A DNA stretch of 64,000 nucleotides. It comes from Laburnicola sp. R22_1 (lineage: Eukaryota; Ascomycota; Dothideomycetes; Pleosporales; Didymosphaeriaceae). Shown piece after piece: positions 24,701 to 36,700 of this stretch. The stretch lies in the NCBI GenBank assembly GCA_014281115.1, contig JACONQ010000001.1, forward strand, positions 1,860,001 through 1,924,000. Direction: 5' to 3'. Made by a program: the position numbers and the translations under genes. The notes under the pieces are model-generated. The model was not told where the DNA came from, made no database searches, and saw only the letters and a program-made list of their open reading frames with translations. Numbering within the stretch: position 1 is the stretch's first letter; each line of letters opens with the position of its first letter.

Positions 24701-27700
24701 CGTCCGGAAGGGGTTCATCGATTGTCGAGGCACGCTTGCCCTTTTTGCCCTTTTTCTTTTTCTTGGAAGACATAGTGCCCAGCTCGGCATCAGCCGCCTC
24801 TTCAGTTGTGACCAAGGGTTCGATTTGGACATCATTGCTAGTTTCCTCTGTCGTTTGAGCCTCTGGGTCAGGTACGACAGGCGGCGCATGCTCTGCGGCG
24901 ACATCTGCGGCTAGAGGAAGATCTTCAGCAACAGGCTCGGGTAACGCTTCGGAGGCTTGGGTGTCTGAAGGAACAATGTCGGTCGGAGCCATCGTTGTCG
25001 AAGATTCGGGTGCAGCCTCTTCAGCAATAGACTCTTGCTTCTTTCCCTTTTTGCCCTTCTTCCCTTTCTTGCTAGGCACGGACATCCCATCATCCACAGC
25101 CGCCTCTTGGGGCTCACTAGGCGTAGAAGTCCCCGAAACCTCATCTAAAGGAGTCGAGCTAACAAGTTTTGCGGGTATCGCGTTGTGTTCCTGATTCCCC
25201 TCGATAGACCTATCTACCTCAGCGAGTGCGGTATCCGATGAGCTTTCCGCAGCCTGCTCGGGTTGAATGGTGTCTGCAGCCACAGCATCCTGTTGCGCTG
25301 CATCACCAACGAGACGCTCACCCGTCTCAATTGCTAAAAAAGCATCGGGTTCTTGCGACTTTGCAAGCTGCGATTCGTCTTCCTCGGTTCGTGGAGTAGG
25401 CTCTTCGATTGTATTCGGATCAGGTGCAGGTGGTTCAGGCGGTTTGTCCAAGACAGGGTCTTTTGCTTCTTCAGCAGGCGTAACTAGGGGTGTTGAGGGT
25501 TCGCTTTCAAGGATGGAGGCCCGTTTTCCTTTCTTGGCCTTTTTCTTCTCTTTTTTCGAAAGCGGAGGTGCTGAAGAATCCTCTTGACTAGGCTCGTCCT
25601 TGACCTCGTCCAAAACCGATGTCGAAAGCGGTTGGTCATTCTTGCGCTCTTCATTCAAAGCCGATATCGAAGGTGGATGAATCTGATCCTTGTTCTCATC
25701 CAATGCCGGTGTCGCAAGTGACTGCTCATTACTGGTCTTGACTGCCGGTATAGGAACAAGCTGCTCATCCCTAACCTCCTCACTAGCAGTAGGCGTCGAT
25801 ACAAGCTGCTCCGTCTCAACCTCTTCGCCCAGTACGATCGCAGACCCAGGCTGTTCGTCCAAGGGGACATCCCTAGCCTGTTCGATAGATGCATCGACAG
25901 GAGTAGACGGTTCACTCTCCTCCAAAAGCGAGCTTTGCTTGCCCTTCTTCCCTTTCTTTTTCTTGTTTTTCTTGGTAAGAGGCGCCGCCCAATCATCTAC
26001 ATCTTCCTGCTTCGTCTCGGGTTCGACAGGTGGAGCATCAGGTGTCTGCTTTGTCTCAGATTCGACTAGCGGAGGAGCATTGATTGGCGCTTCAAGGGGC
26101 TGTTCGAGCAAAGCGGGTTCGTGGACTTCCTCGGCAGTAGTCACAGGTGGCGACTGCGCAGACTCTTCAACGACAGAGCCTCGCTTGCTCTTCTTGGCTT
26201 TCTTCTTGTCTTTCTTCGAGAGCGGGACCGTGTCAACGTCCTCCTGCTTCTGCTCTGGCGTAGTTTCCGTCAACGTTGGCTCAGGATCAACCTGTGTCTG
26301 CTCAGGCGCGACCTCGACCTGCGTTGGATCAAGCTCGACCGAGGGCGCTTCGGGGTGAGACTCAGAAGACTGCACCTCCAACACCGGCTCCTGAATCTCC
26401 TGAACGGGCGTTGCTGGTTCGCTCTCGAGAACAAAAGAACTCTTCCCCTTCTTTTTCTTCTTCTTGTCTTTTTTCGAAGTAGAAGCTGGTTCTTCGCCAC
26501 CTTGCTGTTCCTGCTCTGGCTCAATTGAAGGAACGTCTGGTCCAGGTTCTGAAACTTGACGGTCCAGAACGGTGGTGTCGGGCTGAGGATGCTCTTCAGG
26601 CTGCGGTGGTTGGCTTTCAGTCTGGGACTCGGGTGGCGCGATGTCTTGAGGTTCAGAAACAATCGGGGTGTCGAAGACTGGCTGATCGTCGAGGGAAGGC
26701 GTTTCTGGTGCAGGTGTAGAAGGGAGTGGCGTCTCGGCCTCTGCTGTGCCCTTCTTCCCCTTCTTCTTTTTCTTGTCTTTCTTAGACATGGAGATTGCAT
26801 TGTCATCGTTATCAATAGTCGTCATTTCCACAGGTTGTTCGGAAGCAATAGCGTCAGTCTTCTCCACCAGGCCAGAATCAGTACTGCTAGGCTCGACACT
26901 TGCAACCGGAGCGGGCTCATCATCTACTAAAGCCTTCTTCCCTTTCTTGGCTTTCTTTTTGTCCTTCTTAGAGAGGGTCGTGGCTGACTCCTGTTCAATA
27001 CCTGGCTCTTGAGCTACATCCGTTGTAGGCTGGTCCTCAGGCTCAACGGAGGTGAGTTGGGCGATAGGTCGGGCTTCGGACGCACTGCGGACATCTTCAG
27101 AGATGGGTTGCACTTCGGGCTCTACAGCACCTTCCTGCAATATCGGCTGCACATCAACAGGGTCGGGTGGCGTAACCACGCTATCCTGAACACCAAGTTC
27201 GCGGGCGTCGGCTTCAGCTTCAGGTACGCTAGGTGTCGCGGTTTCCGAAACATCCTTGTTTTTCTTGCCCTTCTTCTTCTTTTCTTTCTTAGACAGTGCT
27301 GCCCATTCATCTTCGGCCGGCTCAGAAGGCTGAGATGCGAGTTTTTCGTCCACGACGGTTTCGCCCACAGTAGGTTCGGAAGGGTTTACGTCGCTTCCAG
27401 CAACATTGGGCGTGGGTTCAACAGACTCCGAAGGTTGTGAAATGTCCTCTCCCGGTTCAAGCGGTTTGTTCTCCTCGACGATCGGCTCTTCTACGACGGG
27501 AGTAGAGGATAAATCGGGCTCGGCATCCTGGGAAATCGATCCTTTCTTGCCCTTCTTTTTCTTGCTTTTCTTAGAGACGGGCACGGATCCGTCATCTTCT
27601 GGAAGTTGTTCACTTGCTACCGGGCCCGTGGGCTGCTCAGTGGCCTCAGATATCGTAGGCTGTTCAGGAAATTCTGATAGGTCGCGACTGCCCGCATCTT

Positions 27701-30700
27701 GCACAGGCATCAAAACCGCAGGCTCCCCATCCTTCTCAGTCGCGCCAGATTCCCCAAGCTCAGCAAGCGGGTCAAGAGATTCATCAACAGCCGGAGTACT
27801 AGGCTCACTCAGCTCACTCGACTTCCCCTTCTTACCCTTCTTTTGCTTGCTCTTCTTCGAAGAGAGCGCATCCGCCACATCATCCGGTACAGTCTCCAAA
27901 GACTTCGAGCCCTCCAGAGGCTCAGCCGGCCTAGATTCGAGTACATCAGCGCTTGATTCGCCTATGGCGGTTGGCGGCTCCGCAAGCGACTGAAGCTCCT
28001 TCTCGGCAACATCCGGGGCAGCCAGCTCAACTTCGGCCACATTTCCCTTCTTGCCCTTCTTCTTCTTGTCTTTCTTCGAAGGCATGGCCCACTCATCGCT
28101 TTCGACAGGTGCCCAAGGCTGCGATGTGTTCTCCACGGGTTCGCTGGGAAGCGGCTCATCTGGAGTAGCGGTGAACACGTGGACGCTAGGCTCGATGCGA
28201 GAAGGATCTAACAACTCTAACCCCTTCCGCTGGTCGGTTGAAGCGAGAAGGACGGGATCGTTGCTGGTGCTAGGTTCATTGAGCTCTTCAATGGAAGCTG
28301 GAACAATGGACTTGTCGTTTTCATCATGCTCTTTCTGCTCCTCGGCCGTAGCAATAGCGGGCTGAATGTCAGAAAGCGGCTGCTTTTGCTCCTCGACATC
28401 TGCAAGCTCCGCGGCGACAGGCTCAGTCTCGACAGATTGGCTCTTCTTACCCTTTTTCTTCTTCTTCTTATCCTTCTTAGAAAGAGGCATTGTTGATTCG
28501 TCTTCGGCTTGTGCGTCTGCAGGTGTAGCAATATCTTCGACTGACTTGTCTTCGGAGATCGGCACAGGCTCGATTTGAGCGGGTTCTACAGGTAGCTCGG
28601 ACTTCTTGAGTTCGTCGTCAACGATTGGGATGGAAGACTCGAGTTGAGTTGTCTCCGCAGGTACTTCGCGTCCCCTCTGCTCCTCGTCGGCCTTTGCAGT
28701 GGAGCGCTCCATGTCAGTAAATCGAGGTTCCACCGGTGCGCTAACATCTTCAACGGGCTTGTCTTCCGAGAGTAATTCAGGCTCGTTCTTCGACGGCCCC
28801 GCAGGCACTGCAAGTTCCTTTTGCGACTCAGTGACATCTGGGGTGCTAGGCTCGGTCGCAGACTCAAAGTCAACAGATTTGCCCTTTTTCTTTTTCTTTT
28901 TCTTGTCCTTTTTGGAAAGGGGAGCGGTCGACTCATCCTCGGCTGGAGACTCTATAGGCACGAGGATTTCCTCTGCGGATTTGTCTTTGGCGGGTATATC
29001 GAGCTCGACTTGCGATGATTCTGCGGGTAGCGTAGGTTCGGGTTGGGATGGTTCTGCCTCTTTCTGCTCCTCTAGAGTGCTAGGCTCAAGCGTAGGATCA
29101 ATGCTAATGGATTTGCCCTTCTTGCCCTTTTTCTTGCCTTTCTTTGTCAGGGGTGTCCACTCGTCAGCTACTGGCTGCTCAACAAGTGTATTCACATCCT
29201 CTACCGGCTTCTTGTCGGAGATGGCATGAGTTTTTGGTGGGGTGGAGATGTCTTCCACGGGCTTATCGTCAGGGGGTACCTGGGGCTCCGTTTGCACAGT
29301 GTCGTTCTCAACAGGCTTGTCTTCAGAAATGATCTCGGGCTCGACTTGCGACGACTCTGTGCGTACCACATTTTCGATCGGCTCCTCAATCGCTGCGACA
29401 TCTGCAGTGGAAGGTCCAACATCGACAGACTTCCCTTTCTTGTCTTTCTTCTTTTTCTTATCCTTCTCAGAAAGAGATGTCGCCTCGTCTTCAACCTCAA
29501 CCTTCTGCTCCGCGGACGTCGGTATTCCCTCAACTGAGATTTCATCCGCAGGCACGGCGACCCCGCGTGATGCTTCTAGAGTATCGGCAGGAGGCAGCTC
29601 CGTAGCTTCATCGAGCGCTGGTTTGTTGAGCTCAGTTTCGAGCGGGGTAGACGGCTGAGTAGATTCACCCTGAGCTTTCTTCTCCTTCTTGCCCTTCTTC
29701 TTTGGCGCGTAGGATCCCCAATCGTCTTCCTGTGCTTCGGGTTCCAGCTGAGGTACAACGACGCTACGAGATGCCTCCGACGCATCAGGTGCAGGTAATT
29801 CTTGGGACGTCTCCAGGGGTGTCGAAGGCAGATCAGATTCACGCTGCGCCTTCTTCCCCTTCTTATCCTTCTTCTTGGGAGCATAAGACCCCCAATAATC
29901 CTGCGCTCCAGACTCCCCCAACGACACGCCCTCTTGCGCGGCGATCGGCTGAACAGGTGCTTGCTGATCCCCTGCACTAACATCGCGAGATGGCTCTGGG
30001 AGACCGGCAGCGGGTACGTCTTGAGGAAGCTCAGCGGTAGACGACGGCACATCGCCGACGCTTTGACCAATATCGCGCGATGACTCTGATACTTCAGTCG
30101 GGCCTAGTTCCTGAGACAATTCAAGGGCTGGCGTGCTAGGTTCGGATTCAATCGGTGTGGATAGTTGAGCACTTTCGCGCTTGGCTTTCTTTCCCTTCTT
30201 GCCTTTCTTCTTGGTCGGTGCGTCCCATTCGTCTTCTGGTGCGGTTTGAGGCTCAGCGGGCAGCTGTTTGGGTTCAGCGATGGGGATGGGGTCACTTGGC
30301 ATTTGCTCAAGCTCGGGCTCCACGATAGGCTGGGTATCAGCATTAATGTGCTCGGGCTCGTCGACTTTAGCTGACGGCAAGGGAATTGACGCAGCCTCTA
30401 AGACGGTGCTGGCTGGCTCTTCGACCGAAACACCCTCCCTCGGCAACTGGACGCCCTGTTCATCCTGCTTCTCCCCGACCTCATCATCCTTAGCCGAAGA
30501 CGAAACATCTGGTACAGGCTCTGGCTCAGCCAACTCTGACACCGCAAGGCTACCCCGCTTGGCCTTCTTGGCCTTCTTTTCCTTTTTCTTTTTGGATGAA
30601 GAGGTGGCAGCCCACTCATCTTCTTCGGCCGGTGTAGAAGTTTCCGGGCTGATTTGTGACGGTGCATCTGTCGAGATGTCCTTCGCGAGGTCTGTAGGAG

Positions 30701-33700
30701 TTTCGACGGGCAGTCGAGAAACATCTTGCTCATGCTCTGGTTTGACGCTCTCGGACAGTGGCGCATCTACCTGGGAAGACGGGAGGACGACGTCCTTAGC
30801 TGCTGGCAAAGACTCGGTTGGGGGCTTAACGCTTGTCTCTTCCACCGCAGGTGCTGGCGAATTCTCCGGCGCTGGCTCAACACTCTTCTGCGTAAGTACG
30901 GGCTCGACAGGACGTTTCGCTTCAGCCTTAGCCACCTCCTTCTTCTTCCCCCACCCAAAAGCCCCCAACAAACTCTTCCCCCAAGAAGCCTGCGCAGGTT
31001 CAACCACACTCGCCTTACTTTCCTTCTTCGAGGCTTTGCCTTTGACTTCCTGAACAGGCGCGACAGTTGCAGGCTCCGGCACAACCTCCCTAGACACCTG
31101 CATGGGTGTTATAGTCGACGTTTCAAGAATGGGCCCCTTATCTTCTTCAGCAGGAGAATCAGACGTAACGAGGTATGGAGACACCTCGCCGGCGTCGTAA
31201 ACTGGTGCAGCCTCCTCGGCATCATCGGTGACGAGGTATTTCGACACTGCTCCGGCGTCGAACGACGGCGCGAGAATGTTATGCTCGACCTGGGCCTTTG
31301 TTGAGTCTGCCGCGGGGAGAAGAACGCCCATGTCTCTCGGCAGCCCCGGTTCGGTAGGCGGAGCTGAAGGTCCAGACTCGATGACTTGACTTCCACGTTT
31401 GCCCTTCTTCGCCTTCTTCACTTTCTTGTTCTTAGACGCGGGAGTGGAGTCCTCGGCCGTAGACTCGGATGGAACTTGCTGGGGCCCCGAGGGAGTAGGA
31501 AGAGTTCCTGTCTCAGCAGGGGGAGGTAGCGCGATCTGCGGCTCGTCGGGGACTTGGTTCTCGGCTTTGGGCGTTGCAGCGGTCCAAAGATTATCGCCCG
31601 GTTCTTGAAATTGCTTAAGCTTGTTCTGCAAAAGCTCATTCGCTAGCTCGGACGAGTCGTTGTAGCCAAATTCTGCCCTCCTGATGTCCATATCCTCATT
31701 GCCCTGCGGTGCCGTACTGTCCAGCACTTTGCGCCTGAGCTCTTTGCTAGCCAGCACAGGAGACGTTCCAGCGTCTTGATCACCCACAAGGGTGGCATCA
31801 TCAGTAACAGCTGTTTCGGCACGGTTCTTCACCCAATTGTCTTCATTGTCATTGAATGTGGGAACGAACTGCGTGGCAGAACCAGGGATATATCCAGTCT
31901 GGTTGACGTCTTTAGAGGAGCTGGATAGCGAAGGCTGGTCTACGCCCCTAGAAGAGCTGGGCATGAAAGATTCGTCGGCATCCTTAGAAGAACCAGGCAC
32001 CTCGGGCTGATCCAATTCCTCCGTCGGGATTGGCGCAGCCGACTCAGCAGCTGAAGAAATGGAGCCCTTCTTCCCCTTGACCTTCTTTTTCGCTTTGCCT
32101 TTGCCCTTGCTCTCCCGACGGAGCAGGTCTGGATTAGCCTCGGTTTGATTAACTTCCACAGGCTCAGGCTTTTCTTCCTCGACAGGCTTGGGCGATTCGG
32201 CAGGCGCACTGAACCACCCGTCGATAGCATCCGCAGCATCAGCTTCGCGAATCTTCTGGTGGTCTTCGGCAGTGAGTTCCTTCGGTGTTTCATCGCTGAG
32301 ATCGACGCTTTTACCCTTCGATCCTTTCTTGCCCTTTTTGATCTTCTTAGAACTTGACGAAGGGGCGCGCACGAGAGCTGGTCGTTCCGGCTCCTCGGGC
32401 TTGGGGACCGGGGCCGTTTCTGCAGCTGCTTCGATGGTGTCTTGATCGAGGTCTCCGCCCATGAAGTCGGACTCGTGGCCTGCAGGCGATGAAGAGCGAT
32501 GACGAAGCGCAGCGACAGTAGCGCCACCTACAAGGGTACCAAGAGCGGCGTCTCGGAAGAATGACGGGGACTTGGAAGGGGAGGGGTCTCTACTTTGAGT
32601 CGTAGTAACGTCTTGCATGGCGGTGTCGTCAACCAGAGCGCTAGTGAGAGGAGAAACTACAAGGTCTTCCACTGATACACCGAGGCCCTTCGTCTCTTCG
32701 TCCTTGACTTTCTCTAACCTAGCAGAAAGATCTTCCGCAGGCAACGCAGTATCATCTTTCCTCACGTCCAGTACACCGGCCGGAAACGACGAGGCCTTGG
32801 GTGTCGTCTGTTGCGACTCGGTCACTTCCTCGAACTCACGATCCGCAAGCTCGGGATGTTGTGATTCTGGCTCAGGATGAGGCGGTGAGACGAAGTTGAA
32901 CGGATCCATGTCATAGGCATCTTCAAAGGCATCGCTCACACTCATCTCAGGTGACTCGTGGGCAGACTGGAAGTCATCCTCCGTCCCACTCGTAGATGAT
33001 GCCCGCGAAGGGCTTCCGCTTGACGGTAGCGCAGGTAGCACCTCATCATCAACGTCCGCAGACTTGCGATTACGCTCTACCAGGTACAAGGGCCTGTATT
33101 CACGCGAATGGGCAAACTCGCCAGAATGACTCTTTGAATGTCGAGGGCTTGCCGGGCGAAGCGGTGAGCTTCCGGTACTAGATCCATTCTTCAGATCGAG
33201 CGTCAGGTCGCTGCGTTGCGCGCTCGGGTTTCCCGGAGGTCGGCGGAAGCGAATGGGTACTGAAGTAGTAGACAGTCTCCGCCCGGACAGAGGGGCTGGT
33301 CGTTCCGGAGTCTGCAACAGTGGACTTGTCGGTCTGCTAACTGGGAGTGGAGGCAGCTCGTCGGGAAAGGCTTCCAGTTGCCAAGGATGCAATCCAGTGA
33401 GCTTGCTTAGGAAGGTGCGAGGGTCTTCAATAGAGGTCGTAGCATCTTCGACATCTTGGGTCTCATTAGAGAATGCGCGGGAATCGTCGATCGAAGGAAG
33501 GTGATGCTCAAGTCGGTCGGAAGTGATGTCACTATCCAGTGGTTCTTCAAGGTAAGACGACGTCTCATCTGCGGGCAGTGGTATGGTGGCTGCCACTGCC
33601 CGATCGTCTAAAAAAGCCTGGTCTTCGTCTTCAAATCGTGATCGGGAGGAGTGGTCCTATGTCACCCAATATATTAATATCTATACTACATGATGGAGAA

Positions 33701-36700
33701 TAGTACAAGTGGAAAATGTGCTATACCTTTTCGTCCCAGCTATCAGTGTGGCTCCTCCGCTTCTCGCGACGACTAGAAGACGATATGGTGGAGCGCGCAT
33801 CGTCGTCATCCGAACCATACGCCGAACCCCTCTCCCGATGCTTCTTCCTGCGACGCCTGCGCTCCTCGTCATCTTCACCATCCTTCGATTTTGACGACTT
33901 GCTGGATGTCTCCGCCAAATTTTCTTTCGATCTACTAAACAACCCGAAAAGTCCAGACGATCGCTTTTCCTTGTCTTTCTTCGGGCTACGCTCTTCATCG
34001 TAACGTGCCGGTGAGGATACAACAGACATGTTGTCATCGTCGTCCCGTTTTGACCTGCGCTTAGAGGATCTGCGCTCGCGATCAATGTCTCCAGGTTCTG
34101 AGGTGGCGAATGATTGACGATAGTCTTCAGGTGAGCCATTGCGCTCGCTATGGCGCTTCTTGTGTCTGTGGCGACGCTCGCCAGTCGCTTCTGATCGAGC
34201 TTCAGAGATCACGGATCGGGAGTCTCCGTCGTCCGAACGATCATCCGTTCCGCGTCTGCGATGATGCCTTCGCTTACCATCGCCATCGTCGAGTGCGTAT
34301 CCGCGATTGCGGCTTTGGGAGCGGGAGCGAGTTTCGTGGCGTCGGTGGCGTCGCTCCTCGCGGTCTAGGTCATCATACTTATTACCTGTCGAAGCGACAG
34401 ATCTCGTGTCCCGGTCATCGAATTTGTCAGCTGACGCTGATTTGTCCTTCGCAGACTTCTGCTCGTCCGATCCCGCAGAGAAGAACTCATCTGAGTCTCG
34501 ATCAGCTGCGACTGGCTGAAATTGGTCCTCCGGCGCGTAGTAGCCCGAATCATGGACATCACGAGAGGTCGTTGGAGGTAGGTCGCTTGGTCCAAGATCC
34601 ACAGGCGGTTTAGAGGCATCATCACCCGGTGAATTTGTGGAAGGAATAGGTTCGACTCCATAATCAACATAATCCTGGTATTGGACTTCGGAACGGAGTG
34701 GGGATCCTATCGAGGGTGACCACCTACCACTCGATCTCTTCTTTTTCTTGGGCGTCTTGACATCACCCAATTCATCAACATCGTGGAAAGCGGTGCTCGG
34801 GAGGGCCACTCGTCGGCCAGACTCGTCGAAGGAGCGCGTACCGTTTGTGGTCGATGCAGACTCCAAGCTCTTCTGCGCGTGGTTGAAATCGGAGACTATT
34901 CTGTCCTGGTCTTGCTTCATAGAGGCAGCAACCAACCCAGCGAAACCACCGGCCAAGGCAGCGTTCGTTGAGCTGCTCGAACCTCCCTCGGGTTGGGAAT
35001 CGCTGGACGTGGCACCACTTCTGTCACTAGATTCAATGTCCCTAATGTCACGCTCGACAACCGGGGTAGAAGGCTGGCTGGTCTCGGTATCTTCGGGGCT
35101 ATCCGCGGCCCCTTTCTTTGCAGCCTTAGCCTTCTTTTTCTTGTCTTTCTTGCTCAACTTAGCAGGTGCAGTCCACTCGTCTTCCACTGGTTTCTCAGGC
35201 TCTGGCTCTGGTGGTGCCTCCCTAAACACTTCAGGCTCGGGTGCAGACCGCAACTCCACGGTGCTTGGCAAAGGTTGGTCAAAGAAGTCCTCTTCAGTAC
35301 CCACTGACTTCTTCTTTTTCTTGTCTTTCTTGCTGGGTTTCGCTGGCACGGCCCAGTCATCTTCCGCAGGTTTCTCGGGTTCGGGTGCGCGTTCCTTTAC
35401 ATATTCCGGTTCCGGCTCAGGAAGAGAGGGCGAGTAAACTACACTGGGCGATTCTTGCGCGAAGAAATCCTCATCAGCACTCTTGGACTTCTTTTTCTTC
35501 TTGCCCTTTTTGCTCAGTCTAATCTCAAGCTCAGGCACAACTTCTTTAATGGGCTCCGGCTCAGGTATCGGTGTCCGTTCAACGGTCTTTGGAGATTCTG
35601 GAACGGCGAAGATGGCATCGTCTGTGTTTAACCTCTTCTTCTTACCCTTCTTATCTTTCTTCCCAGAGGATGCCCATTCGTCTTCCGCCGGCTTCTCCAT
35701 CGCCGACGTTGGCGCATCGTCGAAGCTGCCTGGAATATGCATCTCGTCCGGTTCTGACGCGATCTCGCCCTCCACAAAGCCCTTCGGTTGGGTAGGAAGG
35801 ATACCAACATCTGAGGTGGATTCGTAGTAGGGAGCTGAGTAGACGCTGCTTGTCGAAGGGACCGCAGACACAGTAGAAGCGGCATATTTATCAGCGAAAG
35901 GATCGGTCATGATGGACGAGTTATCAGAGTTATCGCGAGCAAGGACAGCTGTGGTTGTTGCTGCTGCTGCCGCGGCAGCAGCAGCTTTAGCCTTCTTCTT
36001 GTCTTTCTTGCTGGCCTTCTTCGACACAGTGCTAGCCCAGTCGTCTTCTTCTTGGCCGGGCACATACTGCGTACTACTAGGCACTTGAGGCTCAGGAAGT
36101 CGGGATTCCGATTCTGGTCGGTACGTCGTAACTTTCTTGCCAGAGTTCGGTGAATCAGCTTCGACAACAATCTGATCGTATGCCTGCTTCGATTGATTGC
36201 TGAGGTCACGATCAGACATGAATTGTTCGCGGTAGGAATCCGGTGTGGGGACATCATAGTTGGGGACATCATAATTGTGGAACTGGTTTTCGCCCCAGCT
36301 AACCCGTGACCCTCGTGGAGTGGACTTCTGCTGCTTTGGCTCCTCTTTCTCCGGCTCCTGCACAGGCTCGATGGCCGGCGACGGAGGTAGAGAAACTCCG
36401 CGTACCGAGTTCGTCCTACTACCAGGAGGAGTCGGCTGGATAAGATTGAGTTCCGGGACAGGATAAGGTGTACCCACCGGTCCGCGACCATCTTTCGTAG
36501 CAGTGAACGAGTAGGGAGGAGGGTAAGGCGGGACTCCTGATGGTCCCAAATCGTGATCGTCGTGGGCGTAGAATACATGGACATCTGGAGCTCCCTCGTT
36601 TGGGTCGACCTTAACCACAGGAGCTGACGTATTCTCAAGGAACTCTTTCGGGCAAAAGAAGTCTGCTTGAGATACAGGCTCATGCTTCGACGTGTATCTG

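Noticed and set aside
15000..32500. Many plus-strand frames of 60-385 codons opposite the giant gene
   Set aside because: They are shadows of the repetitive minus-strand coding sequence: Ser/Phe/Leu-rich mirrors of Glu/Lys-rich repeats, with no start context, no introns and no domain.
33596..33726. Two separate neighbouring genes instead of one giant gene, as lah-1/lah-2 in Neurospora
   Set aside because: The downstream frame has no ATG near its start (it opens at a GTG codon), there is no room for a promoter or terminator in 70 bp, and the splice signals join the frames in phase.
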